A DNA stretch of 64,000 nt from Lachnospiraceae bacterium 28-4 (GCA_000403275.2 KE159598.1:1223712-1287711); one strand, 5' to 3'. Positions 7,726-17,212 are shown, numbered from the stretch's first letter. Numbers and translations are program-made. The notes: generated by a model not told the origin, from the letters alone.

Positions 7726-10215
7726 TTACTTTAAAATTTTATACACATAATTTCTAAATCTTTTAGTCAACATATAGTTACTACTCATTTCTTCTGTCTC
7801 ATTCTGGAAACTCTTAATAATCTCCGCAGTTTTATAATCACCAAATCTTTTTAACAAGCGTCCAATTTGAGGTCGACATGAAACAGGCAAGTTCTCTATC
7901 GTTCCTTTCATACAAGAATATGGATAGCCATATTTTAATTCTTCTCTGACTTCATTTAACATTTCTATAAGTTTAGATTTTCCATCATAGCAACCAACAA
8001 AATCCATGACTCCCGACAATAAATATAGTATTTGATTCGTAATATTTTGAATATACCCTACTGTAACCTTAATTTGATATCTTCTATAAATATCCTGAAG
8101 CAATGCTCCATTTGACCATTCACATATAAGTATTGTATTAGAAAACTGTATCAACCCATATGCTAAATCCACGCTCAAATAACAATAACCATTCTCATTT
8201 ATAGGTATAAGTTCCAATACGCATTCCTTATATTGTTCCAACTTCTTTCGAAATACCTTTGCTACACTCAAACTTATCTGTCCTGATTGCAACAAGCTAT
8301 CAATATATCCAGAATATTTTCTTAAAAATTCTAATAGTTCCTCCTTTTTTCTCGATATCAACCCATACTCTAGATTTTCCAAAAGCTCACACAAATCATA
8401 GATAAGTAAAAATTTAGAATATTTAAAATCATCTTCCTTTATCATTCGGCGATGGATTCTATCAAATATTTTAATCGCCAAAACAGAAAAATGTTTTCCT
8501 CTTAATGCTTCTCCTATCCTGCTTAATGAATACCTCTCACTCCCTTCCTCCTCAATCAGGTTATATTTTACTAATTCTTCCAGAATAATATCTGTATATC
8601 TTTGTTCAACAAAACATCTCCCTGTTAATACTCTAATTGCGTCTGCTATATCTTTCTGCGAAAAAAATTGTTCATTATCTATCTCTAGAAAATCTAATAT
8701 GTACATTACACATTCTTGCGGTTTCTTTTTTAATTTTCTATAAAACAGATGCAAGCAATCAGGTAAATTATCATTTTCCTCATTATAATAACAACGCCTT
8801 ACAATACTTGTAGACATCTCATTTTTTGTTAAAAGATATGCATATCCAACATATTTTGACTTTTCTGCAAAAAAGCCCAATCTTCCTGCTCTTCCAATAA
8901 AATTTTGGTATTCTGCGCGATTAATATACCTCCAAAAATAATTACCATATGTAGATATATTGCTAGGATAATCATCCATATCAGTTATTTTTGCTCTGTT
9001 AAATACAATTACAACATCTGTTGAACTATTTATTCCATATGCTAATGTTTCTGTAGATACAATGATATTAATCCTGCTTTTTCCTTTTTTTCTACTGAAC
9101 TCTTTTTCTATCTCACTCCGTAATTCATACGGCAAATCTGCATTGTGAATCATTACACCATATTTACTACACTTTTCCAAACTTTTATCTATACACCCAA
9201 AACCATTATCATCCAATTCGTTCTTTATTCGGCATAATTCCCTACTCCAATCCCCATAATCACTTAGTCTTTCCTTTATCATATTTCCAAGATATTTTGC
9301 AATACCCTTCGATGACTGTTTATTATTACAAAAAATTATCATATTATGGCCTCTTTTCCGATGTTCAAATACAAGAGCCTTCAATACCTCCTTTGCTTGA
9401 ATCGTATCTAAATCATCTTTTTCCTCTAATATAGACGTAGCCGACATAAACTTCTTTTTCTGTTTAAACTTTATTTCAAAAATCCATTTCTCTTCTTCAT
9501 CCTTTGGATAAAAAATTTGTTCATCAGCCTGATAAATCGCCTCTTTCAACACAACATTTCTATTCGAAAAAAAAATTTTTAAAAAGTTTAATTCCTTATA
9601 TTCTGGCATTTTACACTCTGGTACCGTTAAGCCAATAATTCTAGCTGTATTTTGTCGGCTCTCAACAGAAACATATTCCTCATATTTTTTTAATATATAA
9701 TGAACTCTTAAACCTCTATTCATTGACATCATTATAGATAATTCATCAAAAACAATTAGATCATATTTGCCAAATATATTATCATTTTTTCGGTTTATTC
9801 TCAAATAGTTTTCCAATTTTTCATATATGAGAATTGCAATATCACAATCCCCTGTAAAAATTTTATCATCATCTTCAAAATAATCACTAGATGATCTGTA
9901 GATAATGGTCTCTCGATCAAAATATTCCTTAAACATCTTATATTTTTCATTTAACAACGCCTTGTAAGGAACTAAATATAGTAATCTGCGTCTATCTATC
10001 TTGTTGGCCATTAACGCAAATATTGTTAATAATGTTTTACCAGTACCTGCCGCAGCTTGAACCACAATATTCCTACTACAATCCCAAAACTCAGGAGTCT
10101 CTATTGCTTTTTTCTGCAAATCCGTTAATGCTTTTATACTCCTACTTAAAGAGTTACATAATTTTTTAACATCATAATTATCATGAACTTGTGGATATGA
10201 ACTTATCTTCAGCAT
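7726..10215 (-). CDS. Ski2-like DExH helicase A
   Basis: 829 residues, apparently intact; ATG with AAGGAG about 12 bases upstream. Motor domain 1 has Walker A AAAGTGKT (about residues 54-61) and Walker B VFDELS (about 155-160). Motor domain 2 contains IIFCNNKQSS, VSTETLAYGIN and motif VI QNFIGRAGRLGF near residue 440. A winged-helix and helical C-terminus follow. No nuclease domain was recognised. It is the first gene of a two-helicase operon followed by helicase B. Resembles the large helicases found in Hachiman-like and other defence loci, but no HamA (DUF1837) or other known partner is visible. The gene is strongly AT-rich compared with the ICE backbone, consistent with separate acquisition. 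Confidence 0.85.
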   Translation of the reverse strand: MLKISSYPQVHDNYDVKKLCNSLSRSIKALTDLQKKAIETPEFWDCSRNIVVQAAAGTGKTLLTIFALMANKIDRRRLLYLVPYKALLNEKYKMFKEYFDRETIIYRSSSDYFEDDDKIFTGDCDIAILIYEKLENYLRINRKNDNIFGKYDLIVFDELSIMMSMNRGLRVHYILKKYEEYVSVESRQNTARIIGLTVPECKMPEYKELNFLKIFFSNRNVVLKEAIYQADEQIFYPKDEEEKWIFEIKFKQKKKFMSATSILEEKDDLDTIQAKEVLKALVFEHRKRGHNMIIFCNNKQSSKGIAKYLGNMIKERLSDYGDWSRELCRIKNELDDNGFGCIDKSLEKCSKYGVMIHNADLPYELRSEIEKEFSRKKGKSRINIIVSTETLAYGINSSTDVVIVFNRAKITDMDDYPSNISTYGNYFWRYINRAEYQNFIGRAGRLGFFAEKSKYVGYAYLLTKNEMSTSIVRRCYYNEENDNLPDCLHLFYRKLKKKPQECVMYILDFLEIDNEQFFSQKDIADAIRVLTGRCFVEQRYTDIILEELVKYNLIEEEGSERYSLSRIGEALRGKHFSVLAIKIFDRIHRRMIKEDDFKYSKFLLIYDLCELLENLEYGLISRKKEELLEFLRKYSGYIDSLLQSGQISLSVAKVFRKKLEQYKECVLELIPINENGYCYLSVDLAYGLIQFSNTILICEWSNGALLQDIYRRYQIKVTVGYIQNITNQILYLLSGVMDFVGCYDGKSKLIEMLNEVREELKYGYPYSCMKGTIENLPVSCRPQIGRLLKRFGDYKTAEIIKSFQNETEEMSSNYMLTKRFRNYVYKILK

Positions 10216-10846
10216 ATTTTATATTTTCTCCTTGCGTTATACAAAAGAATAATCTCAGAAGTTCAAAAAGCTTACCCCTTAATTCCTTATCTGACACCCA
10301 GAAAAAGCATACATTTCTACATCATAAATCCCACTTAGGTAATAGGAAAACAACTCCCAGTATAGCCTTCCCAAAAATCTTATTCATTACTGAAATGATC
10401 ATTTATCGACAATCATTTAAGACTGTACGTAATGCTCCATCGTATATATTTCCCACATAATGCTCCGTATTTCTTATTTATATCTTATCATTTTCATATT
10501 ACATATACAACTACATTCAAAATACTATTTGCTTTTTACAACTTTTTTACAAATCCTCCACCTTTATTACATTGACTTAAATTCCCTCTCCTGATATATC
10601 AGCAGGGAGATTTCCCCCACTTATACATTGCATCTCACTCTCTATCTTCACCCTCGGACACCCTAAAATACACGACACAGTAATTTTGTCATTTTATGTA
10701 AGAACCTATAAATGACTAATGACCGTAAGCAAATTAAATCTATTCGAATTTTAAATCAACGCATAATAATCACTTCATTCGACACCATACATCACAAAAT
10801 AGAGTCCTTATTTCCCCAAAAGCCTACTCTATTCTATCTTGGTAAA
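10216..10846. promoter_or_regulatory. AT-rich 5' region of the helicase operon, homologous to 1656-2336
   Basis: About 630 bp without a supported gene. It shares diverged but collinear blocks with the jetA leader (for example CATATACAACTACATTCAAAATA around 10500 against 1785, reading around short differences). The helicase operon promoter should lie within it; no single -35/-10 pair could be chosen with confidence. Confidence 0.45.
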
Positions 10847-11010
10847 CTATTTTCGACACAAATCGACCCGTAACCCGCGTATGTCAAGTTAATGTCACAA
10901 ACTTTTTTCACTTTTTTTGAGTGAAAATCGCTGAAACCCGCATAACTTCGTGGGGCGTATGGTTCGCTAATGCTAAGTTAGGGCAAAATTGACGGTGAAT
11001 TAGTGTCAAG
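10847..11010. repeat. 164-bp direct repeat, copy 2
   Basis: Nearly identical to 2337-2500. Its right edge (GTCAAG, 11010) falls inside the truncated reading frame that follows the serine recombinases, marking a recombination junction between recombinase module and helicase cassette. Confidence 0.85.
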
Positions 11011-11065
11011 TTGTTATTGCCACCTGATCCGGATTGCCCACCCTCATGTATATTACTGCTTTCAT
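11006..11065 (-). pseudogene. Truncated fourth gene of the recombinase operon (resolvase-like N-terminus)
   Basis: ATG 11065 overlaps the TGA of the upstream recombinase (ATGA) and has AAAGGAGA before it, so it would be translationally coupled. The 19-residue product begins MKAVIYMRVGNPDQ, the classic N-terminus of a serine resolvase with glycine where the catalytic serine is usual, then ends where the 164-bp repeat begins. It looks like a gene cut by insertion or exchange of the cassette to its left. Too short for a firm family call. Confidence 0.5.
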
Positions 11066-12621
11066 TCTGTCTCCTTTCCATTTTCGCGGAAGTTCCACAC
11101 AATTTCAACTCTTTTGTCTTTGTAAACGTATATTTTCTTAATAAATATATCAGCCACTTCCTGTGTCAGCGTTTCTAAATGGGAATACCGTATGACCTGC
11201 TTCATATCTTCCTCTGTCCTGCGGTATTCTTCCCGAAGCTGTTCCAGTTCTTTCCCATATTTTTCTTCCTCTGCTGATAAGGAAACGATCTGCTCTATTA
11301 TACCGTCCGCCTTCTGTCTGTAGGATGTGGCCTGAACCGAACCAAACGCATAGCTTTCATATAAGGCATCCGCCTCTGCCTGGAGCTGCTTTTTCCTGCC
11401 CCGGCACTCTGCTATCTTCTTTTCCAGCCTTGCCATACAAGACTTCTGGAAAGAAACAAGACTCTGGTTCTCCTTTGCGGCATCCCCGCGTACCATCAGT
11501 TCCCTGTTCAACATAGTCAGCACGGCTTCCTCTAACAAGTCAGCAGAAAAATAGGTACAGCACTCCGGTATCTGCAAAACAGCATGTTTCCGGCACTCAA
11601 ACCTGCGGTATTTATTCTTCCCCCGTATGGGTTTATACGTCATGGAATAACCGCACCCGCCGCAGAACAGTTTCCCTACAAGGGGGTTTTTCTCCCCTTT
11701 TCTGGCAGTGTCCGCTCCTTTACGGAACAGGCACACCTTTTCGTAATCTTCCAATGAAACAAGCGGCTCATGGTGGTCTGGTATCACTTTCCAGTCCTCA
11801 GCCGGCACAGCGATACCGCCTTTACTGCCCACATACTTCCGCTTCGACTTCCCATAGGCCATCTCACCTAAGTAAAAGCGGTTATTCAGGACAGCCCGGA
11901 CAGACACGTTATCCCATGCCTGCATCCTGCCGCTTTTCTCTGCCCTCTCAGGATGGCGCATCTGTGTTTTGGTCGGTATCCCCTTTTCATTGAGAATCCT
12001 TGCGATCTGTGTGCTGCCGTTCCCATCAAGGGCAAGGGCAAAGATGTAACGCACAATCTCCGCTTCCTTCTCATTTACCACAACCGCATTTTTGATTTCC
12101 TTATCTTTTTCATACCCAAAGGGAACCTGTCCGAAAACATATTCCCCACCCGCGCATTTATTTTCAACCGAAGTTTTGACCTTTACGGATATATCTTTGC
12201 TGTATAAATCATACAAAAGTGTCTGGAAAGCCGTGTCGATCGGGGTAGTGCTTCCTGCATGGTCACGGCTGTCATAATGGTCATTTACCGCGATAAACCG
12301 CACCCCCATGAATGGGAATATCTGGTTCATATAGGTTCCAAGCTCGATATAGTCCCTTGAGAAACGGGACATATCCTTGACAAGCACACATCCTATCTTA
12401 TTGTCCCTGATCTCTTTTAGGAGCCTCTGCATCCCCGGCCTTTCCATGCTTGTGCCGGAATAGCCGTCATCACAAAACTCGGAAACCTCTTTATCCCTCA
12501 ATTCACCGTTACCGCGTATGTAAGCGTGAAGCATAGCCCTCTGGCTGCTGATACTGTTGCTCTCGTCCTTATCGTCCGCATCTTCCAGGGAAAGCCGCAG
12601 ATAAATTGCAAGTTTATCCAT
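11062..12621 (-). CDS. Large serine recombinase 3 (third of three)
   Basis: 519 residues; ATG 12621 overlaps the previous gene by 8 bp and follows GGAGGGGGT. Resolvase domain with YLRLS (catalytic Ser about residue 11), VLVKDMSRFSRDY and the usual arginines; a recombinase domain follows, then a zinc ribbon (LFCGGCGYSM with a distal CRKHAV...CC pair) and a C-terminal coiled coil. Last complete gene of a three-recombinase operon. Members of this class integrate and excise mobile elements by cutting att sites with a 2-base overlap; multi-recombinase sets may need all members. Confidence 0.95.
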   Translation of the reverse strand: MDKLAIYLRLSLEDADDKDESNSISSQRAMLHAYIRGNGELRDKEVSEFCDDGYSGTSMERPGMQRLLKEIRDNKIGCVLVKDMSRFSRDYIELGTYMNQIFPFMGVRFIAVNDHYDSRDHAGSTTPIDTAFQTLLYDLYSKDISVKVKTSVENKCAGGEYVFGQVPFGYEKDKEIKNAVVVNEKEAEIVRYIFALALDGNGSTQIARILNEKGIPTKTQMRHPERAEKSGRMQAWDNVSVRAVLNNRFYLGEMAYGKSKRKYVGSKGGIAVPAEDWKVIPDHHEPLVSLEDYEKVCLFRKGADTARKGEKNPLVGKLFCGGCGYSMTYKPIRGKNKYRRFECRKHAVLQIPECCTYFSADLLEEAVLTMLNRELMVRGDAAKENQSLVSFQKSCMARLEKKIAECRGRKKQLQAEADALYESYAFGSVQATSYRQKADGIIEQIVSLSAEEEKYGKELEQLREEYRRTEEDMKQVIRYSHLETLTQEVADIFIKKIYVYKDKRVEIVWNFRENGKETE

Positions 12622-14317
12622 TTATAAGCACCCCCTCCAGCAGTTCATTTGTATAGGCGAACTCCACTTCTATCCGCTTCCCCGGATAGACATAAATCTT
12701 CTGGATCAGGGATTCTACCATTTCCCTTGTCAGTTCCCTGCCGCTTTTTAACCGGAGCAGGGCACGGGCCGCCGCAAGGTATTTCCCCGATACAGTATTA
12801 AGGTTCTTCCTTTCTGCTTCCAGTTCCTCCCTCTGCCGGCTTAAGTCTTTTAACCTCCCCTCCTGCCGCATCTTATAAGCAACATACTCGCTCTGGGGGA
12901 TAATGCCCTCACGGTATTCCACATATTTTGTCCGTTCCTCCTCTTTTGCCGAGGAGGTCTCCCTTTCTGCTTTCTTGATTTTTGTATCAACCACTGTCCC
13001 GGCTGTCCTGAGCTGCTCTTTTACAACCTCCGTATACTGCTTTGGTTTTCCTAAATACACGGAAAACTCCATTCTAAGGAGAGGTAACAGGATATCCACC
13101 AGTTCCGCCTTTGAAATACGGTTTGATGCAGGGCAGCTCTCCACTTTTGTCTGCCCGCCGTTTAAGCAGAAATAACCGTCCAGTCTTGCCTTCCTGCCAT
13201 CCGCATAGGTTTTCACATAACTGTGCCGCGTCATTTTCCTGCCGCACACGCCGCAGTAAAGCACACTGTCAAAAATATTCTCCCCAATCGGGCATCCTTT
13301 TGTCGGATGGTCATGGGATTTCGTCCTTTCATGGAGCCTTTCCCTTACTTTTGCCGCTTCTGCAAACACCGCCGCATCAATAACAGGTTCATGGGCATTT
13401 TCTTTGACTACCCATTCTTCCTCCGCTTTGTGGATACGGTTTTTCTCGTCCCTTACAGTGATGGAAGTCCGTCCCTGCACCAGCTTCCCGGTGTATGTCT
13501 CACTTTTCACGATACGCTCCACAGAGCCTTTATCCCAGCCTTTGTATTCTCCCTGTTCCGGGTCAAAAAAGACTTTTCCGGTTTTCTTATACACAGACGG
13601 CGGGTTGCACTTTTTCCTGTTCAGGTCATCCGCCACCGCCGTGAAGCTGCCCGTTTCAATAAACAGCCTGAAAATATGCTTCACAATCCCCGCAGTATTT
13701 TCATCCGGCGTTAGTTTCCGTATTTTCTTGTCCCACGCGGCTTTGTAACCGTAGGGCGGCGGTCCTCCCACATAGGAGCCTTCCTGCCGTCTTTGCTTTA
13801 GATGCTGCTTTGCTTTTACGGAAAAGTCCTTTGCATACATATCGTTGACAAGATTTTTTATCTCCGTTGCCATCTGCTTTGTATCGCTTCCGCGGTGTCC
13901 CGTATCAAGGCCGTCAGCAACCGCAATAAATCGGACGCCCAGGAACGGGAAGATTTTCTCAATATAATTTCCCGCTTCCAGATAGTTCCGTCCAAACCGG
14001 GAAAGGTCTTTGACCACTACGCAGTCAATGTCGCCCAGCCGTATGTCCTGCATAAGCCTCTGAAACTCGTCACGTTCAAAATTGCTCCCCGTTTTCCCCA
14101 GGTCTGTATAACGGTCTATGATCTCTATCCGCTCTGTCCCTTCCCGGTTCAGTTCTTCGATATGCTTTTCCGCAATCTTTACCTGCACTTCTACGGATTC
14201 GTTCTTTTTCCTGTCCTGGTCTGATGAAAGCCTTGCATAAATGCCTGCTTTGTAACATGTTCTCGTTTTTTTATCCGCCACAGCAGGGGCGGAAGTCCTC
14301 TTTGACACTCTGCCCAT
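12614..14317 (-). CDS. Large serine recombinase 2 (second of three)
   Basis: 567 residues; ATG 14317 follows the TAG of the upstream recombinase with one base between and AAAGGAG upstream. An N-terminal basic extension precedes IYARLSS (catalytic Ser about residue 31); VVVKDLSRFGRNYLEAG follows. The zinc ribbon is LYCGVCGRKM with a paired FCLNGG...SC further on, and a coiled coil near the end contains the usual AERETSSAKEEERT-like run. Its sequence is clearly different from the two neighbours, so this is not a recent duplication. Part of the same transcription unit. Confidence 0.95.
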   Translation of the reverse strand: MGRVSKRTSAPAVADKKTRTCYKAGIYARLSSDQDRKKNESVEVQVKIAEKHIEELNREGTERIEIIDRYTDLGKTGSNFERDEFQRLMQDIRLGDIDCVVVKDLSRFGRNYLEAGNYIEKIFPFLGVRFIAVADGLDTGHRGSDTKQMATEIKNLVNDMYAKDFSVKAKQHLKQRRQEGSYVGGPPPYGYKAAWDKKIRKLTPDENTAGIVKHIFRLFIETGSFTAVADDLNRKKCNPPSVYKKTGKVFFDPEQGEYKGWDKGSVERIVKSETYTGKLVQGRTSITVRDEKNRIHKAEEEWVVKENAHEPVIDAAVFAEAAKVRERLHERTKSHDHPTKGCPIGENIFDSVLYCGVCGRKMTRHSYVKTYADGRKARLDGYFCLNGGQTKVESCPASNRISKAELVDILLPLLRMEFSVYLGKPKQYTEVVKEQLRTAGTVVDTKIKKAERETSSAKEEERTKYVEYREGIIPQSEYVAYKMRQEGRLKDLSRQREELEAERKNLNTVSGKYLAAARALLRLKSGRELTREMVESLIQKIYVYPGKRIEVEFAYTNELLEGVLING

Positions 14318-14318
14318 G

Positions 14319-15986
14319 CTATGCGCTCCTTTCCGCCGTTTGTGCTTTCGCTGCCTGGTCTGTCAGAACCTTCCGGCCAATGCCTGCCATGACAGCAAAC
14401 GTATCCATAAAGTAAAAGTCGATCACGACCTGCCTGTTTTCATATACATCAATCCGCCTTACAAGGCTGCTCAGCGTATGCCGGTCTATCTCCCTCAACT
14501 CCACACAGTCCTGGAACGTTTTCAGTCGCCCCGCAGAAAGCGCCCCTTTTTTGAACATATCTTTAATGAGCTGTTCCTGTTTCTGCATGGCAGCTTCCAG
14601 TTCCTTCCCTTTCTGCGAGAAGCCGCTGTGCAGGCGCTCAAATTCCTCCTTTGTGACAACGCCCTCCCGTAAATCTTCATACAGGCCGGAGCAGAGGGAG
14701 TAATATTTATCCTGTTCCTTTTTCAGCCGCCCGATCTCCCTGTCATACCGTGCAACCGCCTCAAAGTTGGTCTCATACTGCACCGCCCGGTCAAAAAGCT
14801 CCTTTTCTTTCAGGAAGGAATTTGCAAACTTCCGGATACTCTCACAGACGATCCCTTTCAGCACACTTTCCTCTATGCTGTGCCTGCTGCACCCTTCCCC
14901 ACGGTTCTTTGTAGAGCAGATGTAATAAACTTTTGCCGTATCTTTATAACGTATTACCCGCCTCACCATCTGTTCACCACAGTCGCCACAGAACAGTATC
15001 CCCATGAAAGGGCTGGGTGTTCCCGAATCCGGGCTTTTGCGCCCGTCTGCCTTGAGCAGGTGCTGTACTACCGCAAAATCATCGGCAGAAACGATTGCTT
15101 CATGGGTATTCTCCACCTTTACCCATTCCCCTTCCGGTTTTGCGGTATGCTTCTTCACTTTATAGTTTACCTTTTCCGTTTTTCCCTGAACCATATGCCC
15201 CAGGTAAACTTCATTTGTCAGTATCCGCTTTATTGTTGTGCCTCCCCATCCGCTTCTGCCTGTTCCTGAAAAGCCGCCATTATAGGAAAGCCCCATAGAC
15301 TTTTTATATTCTTTTGGGGAAAGGATACCGAGGCTGTTCAGTTTTTCCGCAATCGCGGACAATGCCAGCCCTTCGATTTTCCATGCGAAGATCCGCCGCA
15401 CGTTCTCCGCCGCGTATTCATCAATAACAAGCCTGTTTTTATCTGTGTCACTTTTTCTGTACCCGTAAGCGGCAAAAGCGGCAATACACTCCCCATTTTT
15501 ATACTTTACCGCAAACTGGCTCTTTACCTTTGTGGAAATATCCCGGCAGTAGGAATCGTTTATGAAATTTTTTACCGGCAAGACGATGGAGCTTTCCCCC
15601 GTATCCGCCGATATGCTGTCAAAGTGGTCGGTAAGCGCAATAAAGCGCACGGAAAGAGCCGGGAAAACCTTTTGTATATATCTCCCGGATTCAATGTAAT
15701 CGCGCCCGAAACGGGACAGGTCTTTCACTACCACGCAGTTCACCCTGCCTGCCTCAATGTCGCCGATCATCCTCTTAAATTCTGGCCTGTCGAAATTGCT
15801 CCCTGAAAAGCCGTCGTCCACATAGATATCGTAAAGCTCTATGTCCGGCTGCTCCCTTAAGAATGATTTGATGAGTTCCCTCTGATTTCCGATGCTGTTG
15901 CTCTCGGACTTATTTAAACTGCCCCTGTCCTCGTCATCCTTTGAAAGACGGAGGTACATGGCCGCATAGAATTGTTTTTCTTTCAA
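14319..15986 (-). CDS. Large serine recombinase 1 (first of three)
   Basis: 555 residues from TTG 15986, chosen because GGGGTGA sits 6 bases upstream; an upstream in-frame TTG at 16019 has no such site. Catalytic region MYLRLSKDDED (Ser about residue 15), then VVVKDLSRFGRDYIESG. Zinc ribbon LFCGDCGEQMVRRV ... YICSTKNRGEGC. Coiled coil and a short C-terminal domain follow. It opens the three-gene recombinase operon, downstream of the DUF6870 gene. Large serine recombinases catalyse site-specific integration and excision without host factors; a directionality factor was not recognised nearby. Confidence 0.93.
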   Translation of the reverse strand: MKEKQFYAAMYLRLSKDDEDRGSLNKSESNSIGNQRELIKSFLREQPDIELYDIYVDDGFSGSNFDRPEFKRMIGDIEAGRVNCVVVKDLSRFGRDYIESGRYIQKVFPALSVRFIALTDHFDSISADTGESSIVLPVKNFINDSYCRDISTKVKSQFAVKYKNGECIAAFAAYGYRKSDTDKNRLVIDEYAAENVRRIFAWKIEGLALSAIAEKLNSLGILSPKEYKKSMGLSYNGGFSGTGRSGWGGTTIKRILTNEVYLGHMVQGKTEKVNYKVKKHTAKPEGEWVKVENTHEAIVSADDFAVVQHLLKADGRKSPDSGTPSPFMGILFCGDCGEQMVRRVIRYKDTAKVYYICSTKNRGEGCSRHSIEESVLKGIVCESIRKFANSFLKEKELFDRAVQYETNFEAVARYDREIGRLKKEQDKYYSLCSGLYEDLREGVVTKEEFERLHSGFSQKGKELEAAMQKQEQLIKDMFKKGALSAGRLKTFQDCVELREIDRHTLSSLVRRIDVYENRQVVIDFYFMDTFAVMAGIGRKVLTDQAAKAQTAERSA

Positions 15987-16133
15987 CTGTATCACCCCTG
16001 ACTTTTTATTAGCTAACAAGGATAGCCGTTATCCCGCTCATATCTAAAAGCCAGGGCTTCCACTGAATCAAGTCCTGACTTTAGATTAACATAACTTTTC
16101 CGTTCTTTCAAGAACAAACTCCTTTTATTCCGG

Positions 16134-16403
16134 CTAAATATGTATCTCCGCAAGCCTTCTTAAATATTCTTCCATCTTATCATCAATGGTCGGCCCTTCC
16201 TTCATAAAACGGACTTTCACGATATAGTCCCCGATCCGGTGGACGTATACGTTATTGGTCTGCGCTGCAAATGAAGCCAGCTTCTGGGCGACAGGCTTTT
16301 TCGTGTCTACCACAATATCCCTTAAATCCGTCAGGCTGTTAATATCCACATCCCGTATATCCACAGCCGCCATCTCCTGTAACTTTTCCCTTGTCAGTTC
16401 CAT
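16134..16403 (-). CDS. DUF6870 family small protein
   Basis: 89 residues. The N-terminal LQEMAAVDIRDVDINSLTDLRDIVVDT block and central YVHRIGDYIVKVRF match the DUF6870 family often found next to ICE serine recombinases. Function unknown. It lies about 150 bp upstream of recombinase 1 on the same strand; placement suggests a role connected with excision or its control, but that is inference only. No DNA-binding motif was identified with confidence. Confidence 0.75.
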   Translation of the reverse strand: MELTREKLQEMAAVDIRDVDINSLTDLRDIVVDTKKPVAQKLASFAAQTNNVYVHRIGDYIVKVRFMKEGPTIDDKMEEYLRRLAEIHI

Positions 16404-17212
16404 ATCCTGCCCCTTGACCGCCTTTCTATATTCTATTTCCCGTTAAGGTTGTCTTATCACAAAAAATCTGTTCCCCCTGTATACCAGCGGGATGGAACAC
16501 CTTGCGCCGCAAACGCCGCCCATTCATCAAAACGCATCGAAAAAAGGCTTGCGGTGCCAGGTCTTACATCCCGTAAGAAATCCGGCAGATGCTTTTTCAC
16601 ACCTGCCGGAGATAGGAAAGGGAAAACCGCCCGGACAGACACGTTATATCCTCCCTGTCCGGTGCCGGTTCCCATAAAAATCAAAAAATCCTGTCTTGTG
16701 CCGTATTGTCAGGCAGCCGGACTGCCTTACTGCTCACCCCCGGCACGGGAATATCCAAGCCGCCTGCGGCTCCATAAGCGCCATGATACCAACAGCAGGT
16801 GGCGGCAGGTGACTAAGCTGCCCAGGCCATGCCCTCAGTATCCCCCTTTCACCCTGCGGTACGGGAATATGCTGGTTCTCCTTTACTGGCGGCTCATGGC
16901 GGTCCCGGCGCTGCCACACGCCGGTCACAGGCCCTCCGGGTTGCCGCTCGTGCCTTTGAAGTCATCTTGTTTGACGGGGCAGGCCAGGCAGGAAGGGGAA
17001 AACAGCTTCCCTCCTTTATCCTCCCCGCGCCCGCAGGCAGTCATCGCGCCCGTGCCTGGGCCGCTTGCTTTACAGCCCCGCACAGCAGGAGAAACTTGAA
17101 TACTGGTTATGAACAGAGATTCACCCTGTTATTTTCCAATGTCCGTAAGAGGGAGCAGAACCCCCTCATAATGTAAGGGACTAAAACCGCATCCTGATAG
17201 AAAAGAATTTGA
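16404..17212. other. GC-rich 0.8-kb spacer, no supported gene, possibly structured
   Basis: Long frames cross this stretch on both strands, but their products are rich in Pro, Arg, Cys and His with no recognisable pattern and no good ribosome sites. On the minus strand two similar phrases recur (ATTCCCGTACCGCAGGG near 16860 and ATTCCCGTGCCGGGGG near 16750). It is much more GC-rich than the genes around it. It may encode a structured leader or RNA between the sigma-like gene and the DUF6870 gene. Confidence 0.4.

Noticed and set aside
7726..10215. Hachiman (HamB) assignment for helicase A
   Set aside because: The helicase type is similar, but no HamA/DUF1837 gene is adjacent and the partner is a second helicase.
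14319..15986. Start of recombinase 1 at 16019
   Set aside because: An in-frame TTG exists there but lacks a ribosome site; TTG 15986 has GGGGTGA at normal spacing.
16449..17099. 216-codon plus-strand frame in the GC-rich spacer
   Set aside because: Unusual Pro/Arg/Cys composition, no ribosome site and open frames on both strands; treated as non-coding.
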